Shown here: in pieces, positions 35,001-45,695 of the stretch
Position numbering within the stretch: the stretch's first letter is position 1
Layout: the number at the start of each line of letters is the position of its first letter
Source: Heterobasidion occidentale
Taxonomy: Eukaryota > Basidiomycota > Agaricomycetes > Russulales > Bondarzewiaceae
Length of the DNA: 64,000 nucleotides
Direction of reading: 5' to 3'
NCBI GenBank assembly: GCA_039111635.1
Contig: JBCAQO010000013.1
Coordinates: forward strand, 992,001 to 1,056,000
Notes under the pieces: generated by a model
Told to the model about the DNA's origin: nothing
What the model saw: only the letters and a program-made list of their open reading frames with translations
Database searches by the model: none
Position numbers and translations under genes: made by a program

Positions 35001-36421
35001 CTTGGGCATATATCACCATGTCACAAGGTATGATCTCTGAAAGCTCCTGAATTGGCTCAAATTCACCCCCATCATGTCGATTCCCTCAGCAATGGTATTC
35101 ACAGCAGATTTCAAGCTTGGTCATTACATGAAAGTTCCCCCACGGCCGATGTTCTGGGCTCAGGTTCGTCAAGCTAGATTTACATCTCGGATTATATTTT
35201 ACCTTTGTATCAATGTAGATCATCGCCACCATCATCGCTGGTACGACACAGTTGGGTGTTCAAACCTGGTAGGTCGTGTGTCAGCAGCACATGAACTTTC
35301 TGATGTGTTTTATATTACAGGATGTTTACCCACATACCGTGAGTTTCATCTCGACCAGCTTCGTGTGTGCTCATACTGACTTCCGTTTCAGCGGCCTCTG
35401 TAATCCGAATCAAAAGGACCAGTGAGTGACATTGTACGTGCACCGCAACCTGCAGCTGACAGTCCGCTAGTTTTGTTTGCGCTAATACTCAGGTTTTCGG
35501 TACTGCTTCGATTGTAGTAAGTGTGTTCATTGTGTGTGTTATGTTTCCCGAGCCTCATAACTTCCATAGTGGGGTGTTGTTGGTCCTAGTTTGCAGTTTG
35601 CTAGGGGACAGTTATACTAGTAAGGCACCTTTTCGTATCACACCGATGTGTTTCCTCACCTATCCTTCTAGTGGTTTGTTTCGAAGGACTGCAAGAAACG
35701 CGAATGCTGACCCCGTCTCCCAGCTCTGACATTTTTCTTCTTGATTGGCGCTGTATTGCCCATCATACTCTGGTGGCTCACACGCAGATACCCTCACAGT
35801 TGGCTAAATTATATCAAGTGCGTAACGCACACTCTATTCAATGTCTGATTGTTCATTTTCTATCCCGCATAGTTTTCCGTAAGTATATCAACACCGATGA
35901 CTAAGACCACCGCTTATTCTATGGCCAGTCTTATGTTTGCAGGGTTGGGTACCCTACCACCTGCAAATGCTTCCAATTTTGTTCCTTGGGCTATTTTGGG
36001 ATTCATTTTCCAATATGTTATCCGACGACGGCACTTCCCTTTCTGGGCAAAATACAATTGTAAGTGTCCAACAGATTCTGTTTCCCTCCTGACACCATCG
36101 CCCGGCAGATGTTCTCTCTGCAGCCTTGGATGCTGGCACAACCGTTGGCGTGTTATTGGTATATTTCTGGTACGTGGTCCATCTCTCAAGTATCCTTGAT
36201 TGTCTCTTGACAATACGACAGCTTGCAATACCCACTACAAGGAGGAATAGGTCGAGATAATGTTCAAAAGTGGTGGGGCAACAGCGTATTCATGCGCACT
36301 GCAGACTGGAATAGTCCTGCATTGAAAGTCAGCGAAGGTCCTACCTTCGGGTGCGTAAACCAACCCATTGTCCCTCATTCAATTATTCCTCACATGGCCC
36401 CCCAGGCCAACATCATGGTAG
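32041..36421 (+). CDS. OPT-family oligopeptide transporter
   Basis: Proton-coupled importer of small peptides (or glutathione/siderophore-like ligands) in the plasma membrane, of the fungal Isp4/Opt1 peptide-transporter branch. Very intron-rich, over 20 introns of about 45-60 bases. Starts at ATG 32041 with a Ser/acidic cytosolic tail. Signatures: DDSPYPEVRAAVANFDDPDM (OPT entry motif), then WTLGIFWAIVLPGINQFFYF, MGRLWAYSIPAVRI, NPGPFTIKEHV, FNTLHSQTYAGPGALTGMTR, NNVVVNQLFG, RYAQVPEWWY, HYMKVPPRPMFWAQ, and WLTRRYPHSWLNYINFPV. The last exon completes GPTSW and the stop at 36419-36421, the usual family ending. I followed the frame through most junctions and saw no break. It ends 185 bases from the convergent SPF1 stop. 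Confidence 0.93.
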
Positions 36422-36605
36422 CAGAGAATGGACTACTTGTACTATATCCTAGACGTGTTGTACCATCACAGGTTTTTCGCAATTTTGCTCGTGTTGTTGG
36501 TTGAGGATGGATGTAGCACTCAGAGAACTAATCTAAATATTTATCCTGGTCCATGCAAGTAATGTACGCGCAATATTCAATCGGAAAGTGACATCCAAAT
36601 GGCAT

Positions 36606-39600
36606 CTACTGAGTCTTTCGGTCCACAGCCTCCACGGATGTAGCCTCCGCAGCAGCCTGTCTGGTCTTCTCTTCCTCCAGCCGCCGCTTCTCTCTCCGTT
36701 CGCGTCCCCGCGTTATCATTCCTTTGGGTTCAAGCTCGGCAAAGAAATACTTGCAAACCTTCTCAATAATCCAGCATCCAGCGAAGTCGAGGATCATCAT
36801 GCCCGTCAATTGGACTTTGAACTTTGACATGGATATCTCAGTATCAGGCCTCTGTACTGTCCGGCTGTGACTCACCGAGTTCGCCATCTCGACGATTTGG
36901 AGCCAGCGATTGATCTCAGGCATGAAGTCTGTCGCGCCCGAAAATGCAACGGCGCTGGCACCAACAAGACCCCAGTAGAGTGCTGGGTTTTCCCTGATGC
37001 CTTCTCGGAATGGGCGCCCCTATATGATAGAATGAGCTCCTTGTACCATGGAAATTTTGCAAACCCAAACTGACCTGGTAGTTGATGGCGAAAGTAGAGA
37101 CCTGCTGAGAAAGACCCAACAGGAAAACAGCGGTGTTCAGTAAGTTAGCCTCGAACTTGGCTTCTAGATCAATTGGACCCCGTCTTAAAATGAACGCGTG
37201 AGCCGATGCGGGAACCTACGTCGCAGAGTGGAACCTACTCTTCCAAAGCATGTGCTAAGTCCGTGATGTATACCATCGTTCCAATATGGAGCGCAAACTG
37301 GAGCAGCACAGACAACAGCACATAAAAGTTGAAGATGTTGCTCAGAGGTCTTTCCCGGGAGAGTTTTTCCACCGGCTGGCACAAACAAGCTGTTGTGGAC
37401 CTGTGAATCATACAGCGATCTCCGACGACGTACCTTGGCCCGCGAGATGCACAAGAAACACACAGACATCATCATGCCGGTTATCGTCACCTGGTAATCG
37501 CCAAATTTAATACCATCAAGATATTGGACGCTGAGGCTGTAGGCCGTGATGAGGCAATTGAGCGCAAGAATTTTGTACATCTGGATGGTGGCGACGAGTG
37601 TGCAGCGACCCTGCCGAATGATATGCGTAACTGTGAAACCCATTTAGAATAATGCATTTCGAGTAAACCTCTAAGCAACACACTGGCAGACACGTTTGAC
37701 AGCTTTGAGGTAAACGGCGCGGCGCAAGAGGCATCTCCAAGCTTGATCTTGGGTACCTCGTCTTCTCCCTCTAAATCAGCCATTTTATCGGTGATTGCAG
37801 CCATGTTGAACTATATAGTCCACAAAATCAGCAAAATTCTAGCAACTTAGTCGACACTAGTCACCAACCTTTTCCATGGGATTTTTCTTCCTCGCATCTG
37901 CCTGCTCCGCTGCAGCTTTCTTTTGAGCCTCAACGACCTCCGGGTACATATGAGCGATGACAGGGGGGACGGGAGGAGGCGGTTGGTTGAACCTCGCCGA
38001 GATCTTGAGTTGACTTTCATAAACCTTTTTGACCCGCTCCAACCGTTCCCGCTCTGCAATCTTCACCAAATCCTCGGGTGTGCCATCGAGTAAAGCAACA
38101 CCGACATGGGCCTGCTTCAGAGCGCCAACGTCATTGGTTCCATCGCCAGCCATAAGCGTCGTGTAGCCCAGACCACGAAGGGATGTGAGGATGAATTCTT
38201 TTTGCGACGGAGAGACACGGGCGTAAACCCAAGTATGTTGAACCAAAGTCAGCCAGCTCGGACGAGACTCATACTGCTTCAGGGCAGCGCCGGTGATGCA
38301 GATGTCGTAGTTGTCGAGAAGGTCTTGATCAAGGGGCTCTGATGGATCGACTGGAATTATTTTGGTCTCGTCCACGTTGCGCCATGTCAAATCTGCGATA
38401 ACATGGCGGAACATCAAAAAAAAATCTTTTTGGATGAGATCACTAGGCGTACCGGCTTCGTGTGTCGGATTCTCCTTCAAGTCCAAAATGAGGGCTTCTC
38501 TATCAACGATCTCGACATCACGAGCGACATGGACGGCCGTCAAAGGATTGTCGCCAGTGATCATGATACACTGCATAGTACATCAGGAAGCGTGTAGAAA
38601 TGAAAGTCAAAGAGACATACACGATGGGAAGAGTCTGCAAGCATCTTGAGTGCCTCCACAGCATCCGGCTTAAGAGGGCAGTGGAATACAAGGAACCCGG
38701 CAAATACCAACCGGCTTTCGACTTCATCGCGAGTCAGCTTGTTGATCTGCCGCACCCAAAGTAAAGTATCTTAGGTGAGATGTATACACCGCGCAGTGCC
38801 GAACACCGACCTTGTCATTCGAGATGGAGTCGATCTCCTTCATGCCAAGCGCGAGGACGCGGCTGCCCCGTCGAGTAAACCATTTGTATGTCTCGTCGTA
38901 TTTTTCCGGAACCGTCGCCAACATGGTTTTGATGGTTTCAGGAGCGCCTTTGACCGCGACCAAGCCACGGCCGCCAGAGAGCGTAGACACCGTCGACATG
39001 CGCTTCAAGGCAGAAGAGAACTGGAATCTTCGGCGAATATTGAGCGTCGTGCGGTGCGGCGCAGCTGCCGATGACGGAGTCACGGTATCGCCCCTGGAGA
39101 TTTGCCATTCGAGAGCCTCCAGCGTCGTTTTTTCCATAGGGTCGCCGACGATCGTTCCGTCGTCCAGACGCACCAGCGCATGTGCACCGGCAAGGCAAAG
39201 CGTCGTCGTGCGGCTGCTTTCTTTGACATCAACGAGTTCAAACCATCAGTCTGGCTGAATAAAATTGAGCAGAGACCAGGGCATTGATCTGTGTCAAAGA
39301 CTCACTCAACACCGGCGATACCCTCCAACACCAAATTTTCAGCAGTGATAGTCCCCGTTTTGTCAAAGCAGCATACATCCACGCGGCCCGCAAAAGGAAT
39401 TCGGAACGGCTCGGTACAGAATATCGCTAATATCATACGTGAAGCTTTGACCACTGCGAATGGCGGTTCACACTCACCATACTTCGACAGCGCGACGAGT
39501 GAGGCATTGACGGCGAGCGACAACTCCATTGGCAACTCGGGAGGCACCACGCTGGTTACGATCAGCACACAATCTAGAAGAAGTTTCGACTTCTTCAAGT

Positions 39601-41317
39601 CCCTCTCGATACCTGCGGGGACATGGTCAGAGACAAAGATGTGTCGCAAGAAAGCAAGGAGGCACACCTTTGACCCAGACATACCAACTAGCAGCAATGG
39701 CGAAGATGAGCAGGAACCCAATGAAGAGGAAAGACTCCATGTTGTTCGCAGATACTCGTTCTGTCGAGAACACCATCGTCCTGACCAATTGCCCCTGCGC
39801 CGTACCGAACCCAGTGCGCAAAACGATTCCGAGACAACCGCCATCGGGGGTAGTTCCTGGATTTATCTCAGACCATTGTGAGCTAGTACAAAAACTAGAA
39901 AACTTACCAGCATCCGTGGCCTGCAGAAGCTTCGTGCCGCTGAAAAGCACTTCGTTCTTGTGTTGGCCATCAGCGTCCAGCTTCTCTGCACCCTCAAGCA
40001 ACTCGATCGACTCTTTCAACAAAGGTGTCGATTCTCCAGACAGCATCGCTTCGTTGACAATGCAACTACCGTGTACGAGAAGTATATCCGCCGGGATGTT
40101 CGTCTCTGCCTGATGTGCCCGTGCTGTTGCCGCATGTTATTAGATCCTTATGCACGGCCATAAAGATGTGCTTACCGACTGATACCACGTCTCCGGGAAG
40201 AAGTTCGTCAGATTGGATTATCGACCACTTGGAGTCGCGCCGTACGTTGATTGGGAATGGTTGTACCGACATGGTCCTGAACTCCGTCAAAGTTTTCACT
40301 CGCTATATATGCAACACATCAGTTCAGCGATGATGAAACCAAAGAACAGGAGTGCGCACCTGCCACACGACCGTGCACTCAAACACAACAAGCATGAACA
40401 GCGTGAAAAGGCTGTAGTACCAGTACTCGTCCAGACACCACAGGGCTACGCAGAACACCTGGAACACGAAGAACGGTGCAGTCGCGTGCTCGGAGAACAA
40501 GGCCGAAAAGGACGGGATAGGGATGTTGAACTCGTTCTTGCCGTACATCGACAAAAGCGCCGGCATCTCGGAGGACTTGAGGCCCTTGGGATTGCGGAAA
40601 GTGGACAGCTGTGGACGCGTGGACGTCAAGTATGGGAGAAGGCCAAAGGTGATTGGGTCGGTCTGATGCACTGAGTACGTATCTTGCTGGTAGCTGAACG
40701 TGTAGGTGGACGGATCTGACGGGTTGACTTTATCGATTGGGACAATCTCGCCCTGGCCACGGTTGGCCACGGGCACTATACGGATACAGTTTGCGTCTTG
40801 TAATGAGCGCGCCTACAGCAAAGGTGTTGAGTATCGAAATGAACGGGAGGAATTGCTGACGGACCTTGCGCGTTGTCACCCATGCTTTAGCCCCCCATTC
40901 CACCGTGTCACCAAAAACTCAAAGCATGTCCTGCGCCGAGCAGTACGCACCCTAAGAATGTCCATTCCTCGCTCTGGATCCATTCGTCGTATTTGACGTA
41001 GTACGCATATGCGAACAGGGGGTAGAGAGAGAGGAACGGGGCAGCGTAGAGGTGTGTCCAGCGCGGAACGGTAACACGTAGCTCGGTGCGCGCAATCTCG
41101 GAGGAGATGATGTTGACAGAAGCCCTATCGGATATGTCAGCTCGCGAACGAGAGGAAGCGCTCGTATCAGAGTGTGCAAAATAAGGACTCCCGACTCTGA
41201 CGCCTGAAGAGCCAACCAACGGACTCAGACGCCTGGGAAGACACTTGAGACCAGCAAAATTGTCTCAGCGTAGAGCTCGTTGGCGCATCAATACCCTCGA
41301 CAGCATGGAATGCCCAT
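36606..41317 (-). CDS. SPF1: P5A-type ATPase SPF1/COD1 (ER transmembrane-helix dislocase)
   Basis: P-type ATPase of the ER membrane that removes mis-inserted or misdelivered transmembrane helices (yeast Spf1, human ATP13A1). Motifs in order on the minus strand: [20 protein letters not shown] at the N-terminus, [49 protein letters not shown] (P5A signature, helix 4), [17 protein letters not shown] (phosphorylated D), [25 protein letters not shown], and [20 protein letters not shown]. The C-terminus is charged ([16 protein letters not shown]). Stop 36606-36608. The proposed start at 41317 reads [17 protein letters not shown] across an intron and is uncertain. Two one-base losses sit in homopolymers at 40913-40917 and 40891-40896 (between GHALSF and WVTTRK). 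Confidence 0.93.
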
Positions 41318-42030
41318 CACCTCACGCGAGTGATGATCACTCAACACCCTGCGGTGCACCGTAATTCGCCTTTGAGCCCTCTTTGTCCAGCCAACGTTCC
41401 CGCAGATGCATGCCCGCATGATGACCGGAACACTACGAAGGGCACGAGTACTCACATGATATGTCAGAACCGCCTTAGCGGTGGTCTTCTGAAGAGACCT
41501 AGAATACAAAGCCTATCTCGTCACTGCAACGCGCAGTCGTCAATGTCCTGGAGGCACAGCCGCGAAAAAAGAGCGTACACAGGGACAAGGAAGGGGTTTA
41601 TGAGCAAGGTGCACACGTAGCCGTCACTCTGAGTTGGCGTCAGCTGGCAGCTGTGAGTTATGTAATCGAGCGTATGTTTTTGCTCCCCACAAAGTTACGA
41701 ATCTGCGGTCTTCGCATCAGGTTCATGGCTCAAATCGACAATTGTAGGCTTGATGCGTAGACTCTGCAGACATAGAATGTCTCACCTTGAAAGCGACGCC
41801 GACTACCCTGGGAGTTCGAGAAAGCAGTGCATAACAGAACGTTACAATTGTCCAGAAGGAGGTGACATTCGGAGTACATATATAAGGATAAGTGACAAGC
41901 ACCAGTAGCTGAACGCTGAGTGCTCAGCATCCATCCGTGTAAACATGCCAGCAAGAGGAGCCAGTAGGTGACAAAGAGGTAAACGTACCAAAAACTGTTT
42001 ATAGGCTACTTACGCTGCGATTATGACCCC
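41318..42030. other. Intergenic between SPF1 and GTPBP-like gene
   Basis: Upstream of SPF1 and downstream of the GTPBP-like gene, same strand. I looked here for a GTPase domain (P-loop, DxxG, NKxD) belonging to the upstream gene and saw none in any minus-strand frame. Nothing else recognised. Confidence 0.45.
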
Positions 42031-43349
42031 TCAGACTCTCGTGAAGTCTAGAAACGCTTCTTCGAGATCCAGTTGTCGCACCACCATCGCCTCAACAATG
42101 ATCCTCCGGATGTGCACGGGTTCATCAGCATTATCCGACATCTGCAGCGCGCTCAACGCCTGAGCAAGTTCCTCACTGCCGTCTATGGCAGTGGGAACAG
42201 TGTCCGTCGTGGGAGAAGGAGCGACTGGCGGCTCGATGATGGCATGCACGGCGTCCAATGAAGGATCCTCGAGGGCTTTCTTTCGCTGTGCCCGTCTAAG
42301 ATCTCGCGCAACACGGCGCTTCTCCGACTTCGAATTAGGCTTGTATAGTTCAGCATGGGAAATGTCAAGAGGCGAGCCGACAGGAAGGGACCGGGATACG
42401 CAAGGCTTTACTTTGACAGGGGCAGGGGCAGAAACGGCAGCGTCCGTATAATATTCGAAAGTGGTGAACGGTCTGGTGTCAACTAGAAAATCGCGGGCTT
42501 TGTCTGTGGGTCTCGGATCGTATAGCCGTTGGTCCACAAAAGCTGATATATCTGTCTCTTTGAATTCGGGCTCTGGATCCATGGAGAATAATGCGAGAGA
42601 CTCGTCGAGATCGACTTTAACAGACGGTATAGGATCACGATCGGCTGGCGTAGAGATGGGCACTGTGGGAGGGGATGGGGAAGCAGAGAAGTCCGAGCCG
42701 AACGCTGGCACATCGTAGCACAAGTCGGGCGTGAGCGACACGGTCGAGCTGAGCGAAGAAGACACAGCGGAAGAGGCGGATGTGAAAGACGCAGGCGAGG
42801 CCTTCGGGTACACATTCCTAGTCTTGACCTTGGCGGAAGTCCCCTTGTCTCTTCCCTTCTTGGTGAACTCTCTCGCATCCTCCTCCCGGACTGTCGCACC
42901 CAGGACCTCGATTTCTTTCACCACGACGACCTCTGCGTTGATCTCGGCTGCCATAGCTCTAAGAGTGTCAAGCGTAGCCGCAAGGTGCGGGGGAGTGAGC
43001 CCGACGAGCGCACCCTCGTCCGCGACGCCCAGCTCGTAAAAGGCTTGCCCGCCGCCCTCGAGCAACCGCCACTTTAGTTGGTGACTAGTCGCGCGAAGCG
43101 TGCGGGAGAAGGGTGCATGAGGTGGAGCTTATATTCAATGTTACCCTGCCTGCAGGTGAGCGGTAGTACGGAAACACTACTAGGTAGAATGCGTACTTCT
43201 TCAAGCTCAGGAACAAGCTTCGCCCTGCTGTTCGTATCAAGAGAGTAAGACAATTTCCCTTTGGCTGCGGGAACAGGGGAAGTGGAGGACAGAAACGGAT
43301 CCCATGGCGAAGGCACTCGGGGCGATTCAGACTCGGACTCCCCAAACAT
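42031..43349 (-). CDS. GTPBP1/2-like protein lacking the G domain
   Basis: Starts MFGESESESPRVPSPWDPFL at 43349. Exon 1 is 43349-43197; a 51-base intron (43196-43146) leads to NIEYKLHLMHPSPARFARLV, then LKWRLLEGGGQAFYELGVAD and LDTLRAMAAEINAEVVVVKE. This is the N-terminal domain of GTPBP1/GTPBP2-type translational GTPases, involved in ribosome-associated quality control and mRNA decay. A Ser/Pro-rich linker and a second conserved piece (RRIIVEAMVVRQLDLEEAFL) follow, and translation stops at DFTRV, exactly where metazoan homologs enter the G1 motif (LRVAVxGNVDxGKST). No GTPase exon is visible downstream. One G is missing at 43080-43081. About 430 residues against 600-680 for the family. Confidence 0.72.
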
Positions 43350-43686
43350 GGCGACACTTGCGGTAATTATAGATAGGATTTCTGGTGGAGATTGAGGTGT
43401 TAATAATTATTTTAGACTGATATTCGAGGGATCATTGTGTGTTTTTGAATGCTTTGGCGTAGAGTGCAGGTAGTGAAGAGGATAGCTCCTTTGCGACTTG
43501 CCATGACTCGTCGGCTACAAGCGTGGGGAGAAGGTCTCACGGTCACATGAAGCTTCCTCTGTCGCAGTCCTCTCTCTCCTTGAGTAGTCTTGAGACTCTT
43601 GAGCCTCTCGACTTCCTCCCTTCGACCCTCTCGAATTGCGCCCCGCCATCAGTATTGTAGTAACTCTAAGAAATTCGACTATCACT
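43350..43686. promoter_or_regulatory. Bidirectional promoter region
   Basis: 337 bases between the head-to-head GTPBP-like gene (minus) and the E2 gene (plus). CT-rich near 43555-43625. No defined motif recognised. Confidence 0.4.
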
Positions 43687-44833
43687 ATGCCTCCCCCAAT
43701 TTCTTCTGGTGTGAGTTTGTCTATGGTTCTCGGCGACGCCTATCCCAATGCTCACCATCATGCATTAGATGACTTTGAAGCGCATACACCGCGAAATATT
43801 GGATCTCAAGAAGGAAGACATGGGAAACATCAAACTCGGACCATTGGCAGACGACAATCCATTTCTCTGGAAGGCACGCATTCCAGGCCCCGAGGGCAGC
43901 GTGTACGAAGGTGGCGTGTTTGAGGTAGAGGTGCAGCTCGCCCATGACTATCCGTGAGCCATCCGTATTCCCTGCGTGTTTTACGCCATTGTGAAATGCT
44001 GGCCTAGATTCTCGGCGCCCAAGATCTTGTTCCAGACAAGGTAAGCTCCGGGGTCTCCTGCGCTTCCCAGGCTCATGGGTGTCGGTGATTAGGATATACC
44101 ACATGAACATATCAGATCGCGGAAATGTCTGTATCGATATTCTCAAACACAATTGGTCTCCGGCACTCTCTGTCTTCAAGGTTATCCTCTCCCTTTCCTC
44201 CTTACTTACGGACCCTAACCCGAGTGAGTACCGCGCCTTGACGATATCTCTCGACTTCGCTAATCCCCAATGCTCAGGTGACCCACTAGGTATAACCACA
44301 CCGCGATATTGTGCCATCTTGACCTCTGTTGACTTGACGATCGTTCAGTGCCATCCATCGCATCCGAATATCTGCGGCGTCGTGCAACACACGATCAGAC
44401 CGCCCGACAATGGACAGAGCTCTACGCAAAGCCTGCACCGCCACCGCCACCCCCTGCACCTGTTGTGAAACCTACTGCTTCGCCACCGCGACCGGTCTCC
44501 ACCACCAGCACCGTCCGACCAAGCGGCTCCTCTTCCTCAAGTGTGTCAGTCAGAGCCGGTGTCAAAGGCAAGGCCCGTGCCGCCGATTCCACGAACGCAT
44601 CGTTCCCGACTAGCACAATAGAAATAGATGACTCGGATGACGAGGTGGAGGAAGTCGAGCAGGCGACTCTTCCTGGACGAGGGACAAAGCGACGAAGATC
44701 GACAAGGGCCCGGGGCAGCACCATCGATCTGTCTGAGGATGGTGATGCTGTGAGGAGGAAGGGGAAGAGACGAGCGGTTGAGAGGCCTGCTGGCGAAGGT
44801 GCAACGGGTGATGTGATCATCATAGAGGACTGA
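43687..44833 (+). CDS. Ubiquitin-conjugating enzyme E2 with C-terminal SIM-like motifs
   Basis: E2 enzyme that carries ubiquitin as a thioester. Exons: 43687-43710, 43769-43953, 44008-44040, 44093-44223, 44278-44289 and 44349-44833. The UBC fold reads LKRIHREILDLKKEDMG, KARIPGPEGSVYEGGVF, HDYPFSAPKILFQTRIYHMN, then GNVCIDILKHNWSPALSVFK with the catalytic Cys, and SLLTDPNP joined through a 12-base exon to SDPLVPSIASEYLRRR. This is closest to the Ubc4/5 type. A C-terminal extension of about 120 residues is Pro- and Ser-rich with basic blocks and three hydrophobic-acidic motifs typical of SUMO-interacting motifs: STIEIDDSDDE, STIDLSEDGD and a terminal GDVIIIED. That suggests a role on SUMOylated nuclear proteins. 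The first exon could be untranslated, with start at 43769. Confidence 0.87.
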
Positions 44834-45695
44834 CATCGTCTCTTGCTTCCTAGTGGGTAATCATTATCGATCGACGCCTCGTTTTCACAGTCTCGCTGCT
44901 GGTCATGGCGTTGTTTCCCAACAGCGTCGAAAGGATCCTCACCTTCATCATCCGTTGCACTTTCTCTTCGCTTGCTATTCTGCATTCTGTACCATTCTAC
45001 CAGTCTGTTCTGTTTATTCACCACTTCTGCATGCTCCTTGCCCGTGGACTTCGTGTCTTTTGTACCCTGCATTTGTATGCTCCCTAATCACGAAGTGGAT
45101 TTCGTAACTTATATTGTCCGCCCCAGCTCTTAAGACCTTTTGCTTCAAATTTGGTGTCAAGATAACCGTCAGGAGGATATCAGCTCGTACGATGCTTCAA
45201 CGGCATGACTTCAGCGCCTTGCGTTCGGATCGAAACCGCGTAAATACAGCACAAATAAGTAGGGCTTGACGCGTCGCCGTCATGTGATCGTTGCAGTGTA
45301 TTCTCTCTCAGTCTGCAGCGCATATCTACACCATGATGCATACAGCTATGAAACCAGAAAGGTCGTACATGTATATACTAGAATATCAGACCTGCTGTTT
45401 TTAGCTGTTCTGCGCATCGTGAGCGGATAATAGGCTTCACATAATGTGTGACAGAACGGTGACAGACATGTCATTCATTGTGACACCTTGGTTCAACCAA
45501 GTGCGAACGCGCGACCCGCCATTTCAGGCTAAGTGGAACACTCGGTTCCTCCACCCCTTCCCCCGATTTCATCCAGGATATCCTTCTTGTATCTGTCTTG
45601 CTAACTTCACGAACGTCCGCACGCTGCGCTACGAACATACCCTCCCGGACCGCGCCTGATTATCCCCAAGATTACCCTTTTATCGCATCTGCAGC
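44834..45695. other. Upstream region of myosin gene
   Basis: Intergenic, 0.86 kb, E2 and myosin on the same strand. No gene or repeat recognised. Confidence 0.3.

Noticed and set aside
39291..39881. 196-codon plus-strand frame inside SPF1
   Set aside because: Fully antisense to conserved P-type ATPase exons, including the DKTGT motif.
41318..42030. Hidden GTPase exon for the GTPBP-like gene
   Set aside because: No GxxxxGK, DxxG or NKxD pattern in minus-strand frames of this region.
44422..45072. 216-codon minus-strand frame over the E2 tail
   Set aside because: Antisense to the Ser/Pro-rich E2 C-terminus; low-complexity mirror.
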